From Mrakia gelida (Eukaryota > Basidiomycota > Tremellomycetes > Cystofilobasidiales > Mrakiaceae), in contig BRON01000005.1 in NCBI GenBank assembly GCA_024345305.1, forward strand, positions 558,001 through 622,000: DNA of 64,000 nucleotides. The letters run 5' to 3'. Below, piece after piece: positions 13,255-24,211 of the stretch. The first letter of the stretch is position 1. Every line of letters begins with the position of its first letter. The translations under genes were made by a program, and so were the position numbers. The notes under the pieces are model-generated. The model was not told the DNA's origin. It did not search any database and saw nothing but the letters and a program-made list of their open reading frames with translations.

Positions 13255-13640
13255 CGCTGAGACCTGAAGAGGGACGAGTTAAGTCGAACCAAAGATGTAG
13301 AGCGTCGGTTGAGCGAAACGGCGACGCGTCGAAGTGTGGAACGACGAGTCTTCTCAGTTGCAGAGAGGGGGCTCGCTCCGCTCCGGCTCGGAAGCTCCGA
13401 AGAGATATGAGGAAAGGGAAGTATAGACTCACTGGGAACGGATCCATCGTCGGACATCTGAGAGATTCCTGTAGCGAGCAAAGCGAAACAAAGGTTGAGA
13501 AGTCAGCCCACGTCTTCGACCTTCTCCCACGAGTATACGAAGAAGAGATCAAGGCTGACCAGCCTCCATCAGGGCCAATCATATCTCCAAAGCCTCACAG
13601 TAGATGACACTCGACGGCTCACATAGTCGTGCGACGAAGA
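13255..13640 (-). pseudogene. Degenerate partial copy of the Dal5-type MFS transporter
   Basis: The minus strand at 13441-13468 reads GISQMSDDGSVPS flanked by a CAG acceptor and GTGAGTC donor. It matches the intact transporter's exon GISQMSDSGPVPS at about 9895-9925, including splice sites. The next upstream exon (about 13565-13630) resembles the transporter segment GMIGALMAAG but is out of frame or interrupted: GDMIGPDGGW in one frame, stops in others. The downstream intron (about 13260-13430) also keeps recognisable similarity to the intron at about 9713-9890, including a gacgcgtcg core. The rest of the transporter is not detectable, so this is a truncated, decayed segmental duplication rather than a gene. 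Confidence 0.7.
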
Positions 13641-13758
13641 GGGAAGACACAGCGGAAGTCGAATAAGGAACGCGACGAGATCGACGCACCTTGCTCTCTT
13701 CCTCCCGTCAGCCCTCTCCTTTCTCTCGAAGCAGACGGTTATCAGAGATTAGATAGAG

Positions 13759-16375
13759 CTAGGAAGAAGAAGTACCAGGAGCGGGAGCGTTCTTCCACCT
13801 CTCCGGCATATCTCCCAGCTGACCGTCGTCGTCGACCACTCCCTGCGGCTGCAGCTCCTTCACCCGATCCTGACTCTCCACGTTTCCAACCAGCAGACAC
13901 CTCATCGTGAACAGAGAGTGCTCCCGAAGATCTGAGCCGACGAACCAACGAACAAGGGGAGGCAAAGAAGGTCAGCTCTTCGTTGTTCGGACGCGCCCCT
14001 CTCGTCTCATCTCCTCTCCTCGTTCGGTCCCTCCAAGCACAAAATGAGTCGATTCAATCCACCCACATGGGTTCCCATCATCCATCGCACACAGACCCAA
14101 CACAACCTCCAACCCACCCTTCTCCCTCACGCGATCCTGAACGACCTTGTCCCCGTACGAAAGCAATCCCAAGATCCGAACGAGGTCGCGACGAAGGTGA
14201 GCGAACCCTTTGGGACCTGCTGAAGGGTCGGCGCGAGGCGTTTCGGATGAGACGGGTCCTGTTCGGATGAGACGAGGTTCGATGAGGTCGGCGAGGCGGA
14301 GGAGGTCTGCGAGAATTGGCGAGCCGAAGGAGAAGTGAGGCGAGGGCGTGACGAGGGAAAAGTGAGGCGAGAGGAGAGGAGGCGAGGGGAGGAGAGAAGA
14401 GCGAGACGAAAGAGTATAACGAACGGAAAAGGAGGTGAGTATGAGGTTCGTAGAAGGTAGCAGAGCGTCGGGAGATGAGACGGAAAACGAACCTAACGAG
14501 TTCTCAATCACTCCACCCTCCGCTCCCTCTCGTCCAACAAACTCCAACTCCTTCATCTCCCTCACCGTCTTCCCCTCCTCCCCATCCCCTCCACCAACAC
14601 TTACATCCTCAATCTCCTTCTCCTCCACCTCCCTCTCCATCAACCCAACTCTCAACAACCCCTGCAACACCAGGACCAACGCCTCGTACACTTTCTCGAA
14701 CCGCACGTCCGAGAACGGCGACACCTTCGTGTTCGAGGTCGCACTTGGATTCGGAGAGGAGCCGTTGGAGACGAGGGCGGAATTTATGGCGACGGAGATG
14801 TAGGACATATAGGTGATGGAGGTTTGGACGAGGAAGAGGGGTGGGGTTCGAGCGGAGGTGGAGGTGGAGGCGGTCGAGGAGGGACGTTGGGAGTGAGCGT
14901 CGTAGAGTTTGAGGAGGGTTGATTGGGCGGCGGAGATGGGTTCGGTTTCGGAGGGACTAGGAGAGGGCGAAGAAGGTGGAAGGAGGTCGAGATTCAGCGT
15001 GAGGGACAGGAAAGAGGACGCGACGAGAGGAGAGGAGGGAGGTGAACGAACTGTTTCAACGATTCGAAGAGCTCTGCCATCATGTCAGCTTCAATCAGAT
15101 GACTGATGAACTCGTATCTGCATCAAGAAGGGACCAACCCCGAACCAAGATTCGATCGATACGCGTCTTTGAGGAGGAGGAAGAGGAGAGGGACGACGCG
15201 AAATCTCGATCAACTCACCCAGCTTCAAAAGCAGCCTCCTCAGCAGGTCCATCCTCAACCTCGAACCAAACGCTCAGCTTCCTCAAGATAGCTTCCGTAA
15301 TCGACAGACCACTCGTCGGAGGTCCTCGTTCGGCGAAGAGGGAGCTAAACAAAACGAAGGGAAAGGGAACGATCAGCTCCCACCTCTCGTTCTCTTTATC
15401 GACCCGGCCCAGACTCACGCTCCAGCCGGCCACACATCCAACGCGTTCCTCAGCAACACCACCACCGAAAAGAGAGTCTTCAGATCCTCCGAAGCGAGGA
15501 GACGTCTGCAGAAGAACGGAGATGGTCGGTTCAGCTCGCGCGTTCGAGAGACAGAGGACGAGGGAGGAGAGGGACTGACGAGATGAGGTTCGAATCGAAC
15601 GCAGTCCGTACGAGACCAGGTAGAAGGGAAGCTACGGCTTCAGTGTTTCCAGTGAGCAGGTTGGCGAGAGCTTGGGTCATGGCCCTGATGAGAGGGAAGT
15701 CTGAGCAATGAAGGAGGGAGGCGAGGAGGTGAGCTCGCGAAACGAAGGAAGGGGTTGGAAGCGAGCCTGAGCTTACACTTCTCGTCCACAACGTATGCAT
15801 AGGCGCTAAGTGTTGTTAGCAGTCTCCTGATGGAAGGCTCGGATTTCCTGTTTGGTCGCCGGACGAAGGAAGGAAAGGAAGGTGAGCTCGAGGTCGTCGG
15901 TGAGCTTCAAATCTCCTTCCCTCCCTCCCTCTCTCCCCTGCAATTCTTCCCCCGAGCGACCTCTAGCTGACTCTTCGAACTCACAGCATCTCCCTCTGAT
16001 TGCCCTCCTCCCCAGCAACGACGTTCCTCGTCGTCCTAGCCAACCCGAGAGCGACAGCGAGCAAGCGATCCTGTTCAGCGAACGAGTTTCCATTCGAGGC
16101 GAGCTCGATCCAGAGCGTCTGTAGCCAATCCCACCGAGAGGAGGAGCCGTAGGAGGACCTGAGATGCAAAGCGTGGATTCTCAGGGTCAGAATGAGCTTG
16201 CTTCCGTGATGATTTGAGTCGATTTGGGAGAGCGAGGGCGAGCTAACCTGTACTCGTCCTCCTGGAGTCGTTGAGCTTCTTCTTCTAGGCAGGACGCAAG
16301 TTCGAGCGCTGACTCCTCGTCCGAGAGGATGACAGAGAGCGTCGATACAGGGTAGAGGGTTTCTAGAGAGGGCAT
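13759..16375 (-). CDS. ATXN10: Ataxin-10 / Ctr86-family armadillo-repeat protein
   Basis: Armadillo-like helical protein; family members have roles in cytokinesis and septation (known for yeasts), otherwise poorly defined. The ATG at 16375 opens MPSLETLYPVSTLSVILSDE. Internal exons encode RWDWLQTLWIELASNGNSF, FPLIRAMTQALANLLTGNTE and AERGPPTSGLSITEAILRKL, then a long exon (about 14445-14930) with MSYISVAINSALVSNG and acidic low-complexity sequence. The diagnostic C-terminal ataxin-10 domain is clear: RRDLVRILGLLSYGDKVVQD, RVREKGGLEVVLGLCAMDDG, then REHSLFTMRCLLVGNVESQD, with a stop at 13759. The upstream region (16400-16423) shares a 24-nt element with SKI2. Confidence 0.87.
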
Positions 16376-17673
16376 GGCTTAGATACGAGAAGTTTGTGAA
16401 GGCCTCTGTGGTGGTGGTTGAGGGCTGAGAAGATGTCGAGTTGACCTTCTCCTCTTGTCCTTCCTTCCCTCCTCCGTCTCTCGTTCCTTCTTTCGTTCAT
16501 GTCTCTCGTGGTAATTCTTTCTTTCAGGGGACACGTCGAGGTAAGATACAGAGGTACAATCATGGTATCGAGATAGCAAAGAGAACACGAAGCAGGAGAA
16601 AACCTTTTGAAACGAAGGCAAAGAGGGAAGGAGGTCAGCAAAACCATCTTCTCTTCTTCTCTTCATTTGTTCTTCTTCGATGTATGGATGGTGTGATAGT
16701 GATGGTCAGGGACGTAACGAACGCCCAGCAACTTTCTCGGCAGTGAAGTGGGATGAGTTCCCACCTCTGGGCCTGGTGCCTAGCAATATTCTTCATTCAG
16801 ACGAGATGGGAGGAGAGGAAGGGGAGCGGATGGGAGGGGAAGGGAGGGGAAGACTCACGAGTCGGGGAACGAGACCAGGGACGGAAGGTTTGCGAGCTGA
16901 GCTTTGAGAAGGCGAGAGAGGAGAAGAGGACAGCGAAAAGAAGAAGGGAGGGCGAGGGTGGTGAGAGAAGGGAAGGAGAGGATGGAGTTCGCGATTTGAG
17001 CTTGACGAAAACTCGTGCTGCACAGGAAGAGGGAGAAGCTGGCTCGAGGAGGTCGAGTTTTCGTCAGAGTGAGATCTCGTTGTGTTGTCGGTAGGCTATG
17101 AGGGTCGTGGTGGTTTTCGGGTAGGACCAGCTCAGGCCAGGAGGCGGAAAATTTCCTAGGGGAGAGAGGCGTCGCAACGACCTCGCGTTTTCGTTGCTCT
17201 CCCAAGCTCTCCTTCCCTTTTCGAGACCGCCGCAGGAAGACGAGAACGTGATGGATCGGTACAAGTACAGCGAAAAGATAACTAAGTAGATACAAGTACA
17301 AACAAAAGAAACCCCGGGGGACTATGGTCTCGGGCGTAGCTTGACGTCCAGAAACGATGCGAGCCTCGCTCCTCCTCCGACGATGCGTTCGAGCTGGCTG
17401 AGTAAGAGTGCTGTACTGGTGGTGCGGGACGGAGTTTGATGAGGGGTGTGCTGCGATGAGAGATTGGGTTGGGCTTTGGTGGGGTGTAAGGGATGGAGAA
17501 GCGAGGGGTTGAGAGGCTGGTGGTCGTCGCGTCCTCGTCCTCGTCGTCGGGTGAAGACCCGTCCCCTGTTCCTGCCTCCCTTCCTCCTCCCGACAGCTGC
17601 TTCTCAACCCTCTCCACCCCTCCAAAAGACGGCGAGAAGAAAGCAGATACGTGCAGACCTCCCTCTCTCCAGC
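16376..17673. other. Upstream region of the ataxin-10 gene, with exon-like pieces on the minus strand
   Basis: The first 60 bp carry the 24-nt element at 16400-16423. On the minus strand at about 16857-17030 a CTGAC branch, CAG acceptor and GTGAGT donor bracket an open, leucine-rich piece (QIANSILSFPSLTTLALPSS). Another open piece follows at about 16630-16790. An open frame at 17282-17677 starts at the cyclin stop codon and may be that gene's C-terminal extension, if an intron is spliced near 17610-17680. None has a recognised domain. Confidence 0.4.
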
Positions 17674-19194
17674 TCAACCAACCCCACCACCTCCTCCTCC
17701 TTCAGCCTCGTCCATCACCTCGACCTCGAAGCTCTCCCAACTCGGCCACGGCAGGTACCACGGCGTCGACGGTGGTGGCTTCGGCGGAGGTTCTGGTCCC
17801 TGGACGTAGATGGTTTGAATGGTGGGGGCTGAAGAGGAGGAGGAGGAGGAAGGAGGTGAGGGGGGAGCTGGTGTCGACGAGTAGGAGGAGATGAGTGAGG
17901 TGTAGTAGGATTGGAGGAGGGACCCTTCGCACTGCAGGAACACGAAGTAGGAGCGAGAGAGCGGAGTCAGCACGGAAGCATCAGCGTCGCGGTCGTGTTC
18001 GATTTGAACGAAGAGCCAGCGATCTTTCAGCTCAAGCTCGAGAAAAGGAGGAAAGCTCAAACTCACTGTCAATTTCCAGCCCAACCCGCTGACCAACTCC
18101 CTCTCCAGCAAGTTCAACTCTCCGACCCTAATCCCTCCAACCTTTGCGTAGTGGGCGTTCGTGCAGAACGAGTCGCAGAGGGCTTTGGAGGCGACGCAAC
18201 ACGAGGAGATGAGGAATCGATGGACCGTGAGGGAGGAGAGGGTGAACGTTGGGAGGTGGAGGCAGAAAGCGTCCAGGTAGGGTAGGAGGAGGAGGAGAGG
18301 TGATTTCTGGTGGAAGGAAGAGGTGCGGAGGATTAGCTGTGAGCTTGTGGTCGGAGGGAAGCAAGGAACGCGAGGGAAGGGAAGGAGAGAGAGCTCGCGC
18401 GCGAACGAACCTCGATGTTGGTGTACTTAACGATTCGATGGAGGTAGTCTACGACCGAGATGGAGGGTGGTGCTCTGGAGTGGAAGCGAGTGAGGTGCTC
18501 TCTGCAGGAGAAGAAAAGAAAAGGACGATGTGGTCCAGTTTTGAAGGTCAGCTCCGATGTCGGCTAAATCCAGCGAGAGAGGTGCATGGCTAAAAAGGAG
18601 GAGGCTGAAGAGAAGATGCGTACGGGAGGAGAGGGACTTGGTCGTTGTGTTGGATGAGCTTGGTGAGCATGGAAGCTGTGAGACGAAGGAGGAACGAGGA
18701 GAGGTCAGGTTCGGAGGGAGGGAGGGACGAGGGAGGGAAGGGAAGGGGGAGGGGACGCGAGCGAGAGGGAGAGCGATGCGAAAAAACTGACCTATGAGGA
18801 TGACCAGATCTTCCTCTGAAGCTTGCATGTACTCGAAGGGAAGTTCCTTGATCCGTTTCCCATCTACAATTCTGTCCTGTTGGACGGAAGGAGCAGCGGC
18901 TGAGCTCGAGCTCGTCGAACTCTCTGCGACCTCCTCCTTCACCTCCTTGAGCTTCCCTCCTGCTGATCCTCCAGTCTCTACCCTCTTCCTCCTCCCAGCA
19001 GTCTCGTCCGCCTCCTCCTCCGCTTCCCGTTGTCGCCTTCTTGAAGGCGTGGAGGGTGTGGCTGGTAAAGGGATCTGAGAGGCGTGGGAGAGGGAGGAGG
19101 AGGAGGCGGACGAGGAGGAAGGCGAGTGAGATTGGTGTTGCTGGTTGTACGAGTCGACGGAAGGGGACCGAAGGAGGATAGAAGAGGACGCCAT
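17674..19194 (-). CDS. PHO80/PCL-like cyclin
   Basis: Cyclin partner of a Pho85/CDK5-type kinase (family knowledge). Exon 1 (about 18792-19194) starts MASSSILLRSPSVDSYNQQH and has a Ser-rich, then basic-acidic N-terminus ending in EYMQASEEDLVIL. The cyclin box follows over four exons: ASMLTKLIQHNDQVPLLP, HLTRFHSRAPPSISVVDYLH, RIVKYTNIE, LLLLPYLDAFCLHLPTFTLS, HRFLISSCVASKALCDSFCT, NAHYAKVGGIRVGELNLLER and ELVSGLGWKLT. This is the classic HRFLI...SKxxxDxxxxNxxYAKVGG...LNxLE signature. The final exon is Ser/Pro-rich and ends at 17674. A further C-terminal exon to 17282 (STPRFSIPYTPPKPNPISHR) is possible but rests on a weak donor. Confidence 0.88.
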
Positions 19195-20380
19195 GGGTAC
19201 AAAGAAGAGGGGAAACGCTAGCTCTCTTAGGACATCTGATGTTGAACCAGAGACGAAGAGAGGAAGGGAGAGAAGGTCGAAGGTTGGGGGAAGGGGACAA
19301 TCGAACTCGGCGCCGCTCGACTTGGACTTTCGGCGCACGTGGGCTAAGAAAAACTTCATTGATGGGCTGGAAAATTTACTCGAGCTCAAGAGGGGACTCT
19401 CCAAAGCCGCTTCTCAAGTCTACTCGGAAAAAAAGAGTAAGCGGAAGCTGGGTTCTCCTCGTCGTCCGAACGGATCTCCTCCCCCGCTCTCGCCCTCTTC
19501 AAATGTCCTCCAACAGGTTGGAAAAGAGAGGAACCCGCCAGCTCGGTCTTCTAGAGCTTTCTGCTCGGTCTTGTCGGACGAGATGATGCTCGAGAGTGCG
19601 TTGCAGGAGAAGAGACGAAGAAGTTCTTCGAGGTGTGGGCACGTTCGAGCTCGCGTCGAGACAAGACGTCTTGAACTCCTTCTCCTCCTCGGTTGTCCTC
19701 AGTCTATTCGAGGACACATATCGATGAGAGCCCAGACCGGTACTCAGAGTCAGAGAGATACCGAGGGCGGGCGCGGGCGAGCCAAGCTCATCCATCGAGA
19801 CCAAACGAAGACGACGAGGGAAGAGCGGAACGCGTCGTCACGACAAAACCTTCTAGTCTTAGAACCATGCTCGAGGGACGTGCGAAGCCGGTGGAGTGGT
19901 TCCTTCAATACTCGATATATCTCTGCGTGCAGTCCTTGGCCTGTCGGAGAGCGTTTCGACGTCGTTTCCGTTTCCGACCTTTGAATCACTCGGTCGCTCG
20001 AGGCGGCAGTTCCTTTCGCTCTTCGCCCTCTTCCCGACCTTTCAATAACCTCTCTGACTGAAGCCATGTCTATCTGCTCCCTCGCCTCTCAGCCTTGCCC
20101 TCACAGTGCTCAAGCTTCTGCTTGAGGGGTCCAAAGTCGAGATGCGACGCGTCGTCGATTTCAATCTCGACTGACAGCCTCTCTCCCTGCCTGCGGGATG
20201 ACCTCCGTTTGACTCCGCTTTTTCTAGTCGAAAAACTCGAAATTGGCAGGGTTGAACGAGAGCATTTCGCGCTGACCTCTTTTGACCTCCAACCACATCA
20301 GTCAATTCGCGTTTTTCCTCGAACCTCGAACCTCACATCGCCTTCGCTTTCAACTCGAACTCAAACCAACACCAGCAAAG
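19195..20380. other. Long divergent intergenic region, no gene seen
   Basis: 1.2 kb between the cyclin gene (minus) and the next plus-strand gene. Open frames here (for example 19145-19984) lack domains and overlap the cyclin start, so they look like chance frames in GC-rich DNA. Several acgcgtcg palindromes occur (about 19827, 20149). It presumably holds both promoters; a non-coding RNA cannot be excluded. Confidence 0.45.
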
Positions 20381-22031
20381 ATGCTCACCAACTTCGTCAA
20401 AGCCCACATCGAGAAAACTTCTCCCTCTCAAAAGCCCAAAGGACTCTCCGCTCGAGCGGCTCACAAAGTCGCGAAGAGAACGAAGTCGCTTTTTTCTCCC
20501 AAGTCGAAGGAGGGCGCGGTGAGTCTTCTTCTGCTTTCTTCTCCTCTCTCAAGCTCGCGGAATGCATACTGACTACCATTCGTCTCCATCGCAGACCTCC
20601 ATCTCTACCATCGAGCCTCTTCTCCCTCTCGGTCCGGCCTCGTTCCCTCAATCTCCCGTCAACTTCCCTCGACTCCCCAACTCCCGCTTCTCCTCAGACC
20701 TCCTCATCACCACCATCCATCACCGACACCAGCCCTCTCCCGAGGTTATCATCCCTACTGCCATCCTCCCTCCCTCTCCCATCTCCACCTCCTCTTCCCT
20801 CTCTTCTCTCGCCTCGTCTCCTCTCACTCCCTCGTCGAGCATCGAGCTCGGAGCTTCCCTGCCTCGAGTTGGGACCCGACTCACGCTTGATTCGAAGGGA
20901 GCGTTGACCGGAGCCGGTGGTCACAACTTTGGGAGGTGTCAGGAGGCTGGGAAGTACACTGTTGCGGAGAAGAAGATGAAGTACCGAGGTGAGTTTCGAC
21001 TTCGACGCGTCTCGTTTCTCGACTCGCCTTCGCTGTTCGCTCGATTCCGCTTCACTGCCTCGAGCTCTCGCTGACCTAGTTCCATCCTCATCTCGCATCT
21101 CGATGCTTCATCCAGGAGGGAAACACTTCCCCAACGGCTCCAAGCCCTCCCTCGAATCCATCTCGTCTTCCTCTCGACCCTCGACTCGCTCTTCCTCTCC
21201 CAAGACTAAGGATGGGCGTTTTTCCGATCCGATCCAATCCATACCGGATACTACCTGATACTTAGATCAAGTCCGGTTTAGATCTCAGCTCTGAGAGAGT
21301 TTTCCAGTCCAGTCCAGTCTCGGTGGCGAGTCAGTCAAGTTTGAGTGAGATCGAAACCGGATCTAGTCTCGAGTTCTCCCTCGAGGTGCAGTAGACTGGC
21401 TCGAAATCGCTGCTAAATAGGTTCCTGTGACCTAGATTCTCTGAGCTTTAAAGTTGTTGGGGAGGTTGTGAAAGCTGATGATCGTCGTTTCGACTCCCGT
21501 CGTCGACGCGTCGTTTTTGGACTCCCTCTCGAGCGCAGCTCTCGTCGCTCGTTCAAACCCGTTGTCTCGCCTTCTGAAGCTTTTCTTCGACGGAAAATTT
21601 CTTAGCATGTTTCTTGCTACTTCACCAGTCATTGGAGTGGGAGTGGATAGGTTTCTAAAGGGCTGCTGAAGATCGCGTCGAAACTCAGTCCGATCTCGAT
21701 ATTACCGAGTATACTGATTCAAGTCCGATCCGGTATCGATCTCCTGGTCGTGTGAGAATCCGATTTCAATCCGGTATCGGTCTCGAGGTGTTCAGGTATC
21801 GGTAGCCACCGGATCTAAACCTGCCCACGCTTACCCAAGACTCCTCCCTCTCCCATCACCCCCCTTCCCCTTCCCCTCTCCACCTTCCCATTCCCAACCT
21901 TCCAAGTCGGTGATATCGTTTCCGTTTCCCGAACTGCCTTCGCGCAAGAACCCGCTCGGGTTGAGAGGGAGGGGGACGTCGCGGAAACGGATGGGTTGGA
22001 GGAGTGGAGGAGGGAGTGCGCGAAGTTCTAG
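20381..22031 (+). CDS. Unknown low-complexity protein, reading frame split by a hAT-like insertion
   Basis: Exon 1 (from 20381) encodes a basic N-terminus, MLTNFVKAHIEKTSPSQKPK and KVAKRTKSLFSPKSKEGA. Exon 2 (about 20595-20986) is Ser/Pro-rich and ends GALTGAGGHNFGRCQEAGKY followed by TVAEKKMKYR. Exon 3 (from about 21117) runs GGKHFPNGSKPSLESISSSS to SPKT, where a 627-bp element intervenes (21207-21833). If the element and one target duplication are ignored, the same frame continues as PPSPITPLPLPLSTFPFPTF, then QVGDIVSVSRTAF and EEWRRECAKF, with a stop at 22029-22031. With the element present, translation stops about 16 residues into it. I recognise no family. The gene is either inactivated, makes a truncated product, or removes the element by unrecognised splicing. 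Confidence 0.6.
21199..21206. repeat. Left target-site duplication of the hAT-like element
   Basis: CCCAAGAC, identical to 21834-21841 on the other side of the element; the eight-base length is the hAT hallmark. Confidence 0.87.
21207..21833. mobile_element. hAT-like non-autonomous DNA transposon (MITE-type)
   Basis: The element starts TAAGGATGGGCG and ends CCCACGCTTA, so its ends are imperfect inverted repeats (TAAG[G/C][A/G]TGGGC...). It is flanked by a perfect 8-bp direct repeat CCCAAGAC at 21199-21206 and 21834-21841. Eight-bp duplications and a T-A-R-G-style end with an internal TGGGC are typical of hAT elements. Subterminal regions are full of short copies of GATCCGGTATC-like words in both orientations (about 21222-21300 and 21700-21820), as expected for transposase binding. 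It is 627 bp long and encodes no transposase. The base composition is lower in GC than the surroundings. Confidence 0.87.
21834..21841. repeat. Right target-site duplication of the hAT-like element
   Basis: CCCAAGAC, identical to 21199-21206. Reading straight from the left flank across one copy restores the open frame of the interrupted gene. Confidence 0.87.
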
Positions 22032-22673
22032 CTTTGTTTCCGTTTTGTTCTTGTCTATTCAGTCTCTGGTCTTGTCTGTCGCATTGTTTTCTAGGGTTTT
22101 GCGTAGTCTCTCTCTCTCTCTCTCTCTCTCTCGTGTGTTCTCTCTCTCTCGTTCCCGTTTTCGTTTTCCCCGTCACCTCGTTCCATCGTCTCGTCGCGTC
22201 TCATTCATGTTCTCGTTCTCTCTTTACGTTTTTTTATTATTCTTTCTCCTCCTGGTCCCTCTTCTCTCTCTCTCTTACTTGTCCTCTCTTCCTGTTTCCC
22301 TCTCCTATTCCCTGTCCTTTTCTAGCTCGCCGTCTCGTCTCACCTCTCCCGTCTCGTTCGTTTCCGGTTCCCTCGTTCTTCCTGTTTTCCTTCGATTTCC
22401 CTCTCTGACTCTTCACGATTCACGACTTCTCTCTCTCTCTCTCTCTCTATCGTCGATCAAGAAAGAAGCAAGTCCCTTGAGGGGCGAATGATCAGCGAAA
22501 GTTCATGATCCCATCGACGCGTCGAAATCGAGATCTCCTCCAACGACGCTGGCGACGGTCCGACGGCGAGTCCCTGGGAGATACGAGAAACGGAGGTCAG
22601 AAGGGTCAGTATGAGAGTGTGCGAGAAGAGGCGAGGGGTGGAGAAAGACTCACTGAGCGATAGCAGTGCCTCG
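22032..22673. other. Pyrimidine-rich convergent intergenic region with (TC)n microsatellites
   Basis: 3' flanks of the interrupted gene (plus) and the F-box-like gene (minus). Long CT-rich tracts dominate, with pure (TC)n runs at about 22107-22132 and 22428-22449. Open frames here simply reflect the biased composition. No gene was recognised. Confidence 0.6.
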
Positions 22674-24211
22674 TCAAGTCGACGACTCCTCGACTGGCGC
22701 GACGACCTTCATCCCTCTCCAGAGCAGCTGCTCTTGCTCGCTGAGACGCTCGAAACGACGTCCTCCGCGAGATCGAGTGAGAGTCTGGTGGTGAGAAGAA
22801 GAGAGGCAGTTAGCGACGGTGTTGAACCCGGTTGAAACGAGATCAGGACGAGGAGGTCGAGACGAAAACTCACGGCAGCTTGAACGAGGACGAGACTATC
22901 GTCGGCGCTGCTTTCCTTGCAGAAGAGCCAGCGAAGAGGTCCGTTCTCCTTCTTCTGAAGGTGATCGAGGAAGAATGGTCGATCCTCCGTCGTGAATCCC
23001 TCGAGGTGAACGTATCTCAGGACGAGATGCTGGAAGATCGTTTCGAAGGTCGAGACGAGGTCGGGATCCTCGGCGACGATGGAGGGCGAGGACGGTTCTG
23101 GGTTGACGTATCGATGGATCCTGAGGTCGGAGGGGAGGGAGAGGGTGGGGAGGGAGAGGATAGAGGAGAGATGATGAAGACGAGAGGGATCGGTGGAGAG
23201 AATGAGGAGGAGGGGAGTTTGGCGACCGAGCTGGAGGAGTTTGCTGTAGACGGAGTTGCGAGTGTTCTCGTTACGGACCCTCCCGTAGTTGATCGCTCGG
23301 AGCCTCTTCGCGTCCTCGAAACTCATTCCAAAGCTAGCTTGCATCCACTGCTCGAGTTCCAGCCCTGTGTCGGCGTGCTGATGTTCGAGACGAAGACCGT
23401 CCTCCACTCTCCTCTCGAGCAACGCCTCGTCCTGTTGGTCTGTCCCGGTGACCTGCGACGCCGCCGAAGGAGCCAAATCCGTTTCCGCATCGAGAAAGCA
23501 GAGGGTGTGAATGTGGTTCTCAGGGAGAGGGAGAAGATAGGCGGCGTGCCAGAGCTTCCCATGCTCCCGAGGTAGGATCGTCTCCGGCTCGACGTTGGGT
23601 CCGATGCAGATCTCCCTGACCAGCCTCCATCGCGCGATCCCCTCTTCTCCTGCGACGAGGATACCTGTTTCGGGGTGGAAGAAGGTGACGTAGTCCGACG
23701 GTCGACCGATGGTGATGGAGTGGAAGAAGAAGGGGAGGCAGAGCTCGCGGAAGGCTTTGGAGACGAGGAGGAGGTGGGTGGTGTTTCGGAGAGGGTAGGG
23801 ATCCGAGGATGGAGTGAGTTTGGTTCTCCGAAGGAAGGTGTAGTCGAGGATTCGTTCGAGGACTTCCAAGGGGACTGTTGATGGGGGATGGAGGACGAGG
23901 ACGAGGACGAGGAACGGGAGGGGAGGGGAGGGGAGTGATCAGTGTCGAAGTTGGAGCTCGCTCCGTCTGCTTCCTAGCAGGTAGAACGAGAAGACATCGA
24001 AGAGTCAGGACTCACCTCGTAGTATCGGGGGTCTGGTTTGGGTGGTGCTTGCATCGTCGTCGGAGGTTGACGAGGGGATGGTGGAAGGCTTCAAGAAGGA
24101 GAAGGAGAAGAGGAAGGAGGAGAGCTCGTCCGTGGACCTTCCGGACGAGGGAGGACCTCCCGACGTTCGAGACTTGGTCGATGACTTGCGGACGGTTTTG
24201 GAGAGAGGCAT
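22674..24211 (-). CDS. F-box-like protein, copy 1 of a local paralogous family
   Basis: Exon 1 (24016-24211) encodes a Ser/Thr-rich leader starting MPLSKTVRKSSTKSRTS. Exon 2 starts at 23874 and opens with VPLEVLERILDYTFLRRTKL, then HLLLVSKAFRELCLPFFFHS, which fits the F-box pattern (LP-E-I...LxxVSKxFrxLxxPxxF). Next are RPSDYVTFFHPETGILVAGE and EETILPR-type sequence in the substrate-binding half. The last exon ends EQLLWRGMKVVAPVEESST, with the stop at 22674. F-box proteins recruit substrates to SCF ubiquitin ligases, but the family here is fungal-specific and the function is inferred. A paralogue with the same intron positions lies at 46855-48386. Confidence 0.75.

Noticed and set aside
19145..19984. 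279-codon plus-strand open frame
   Set aside because: It overlaps the cyclin start on the other strand and has Arg/Ser-biased, domain-free sequence.
22107..22449. (TC)n tracts as part of a transposon or coding region
   Set aside because: Simple microsatellites in a CT-rich 3' region, with no inverted ends or duplications.
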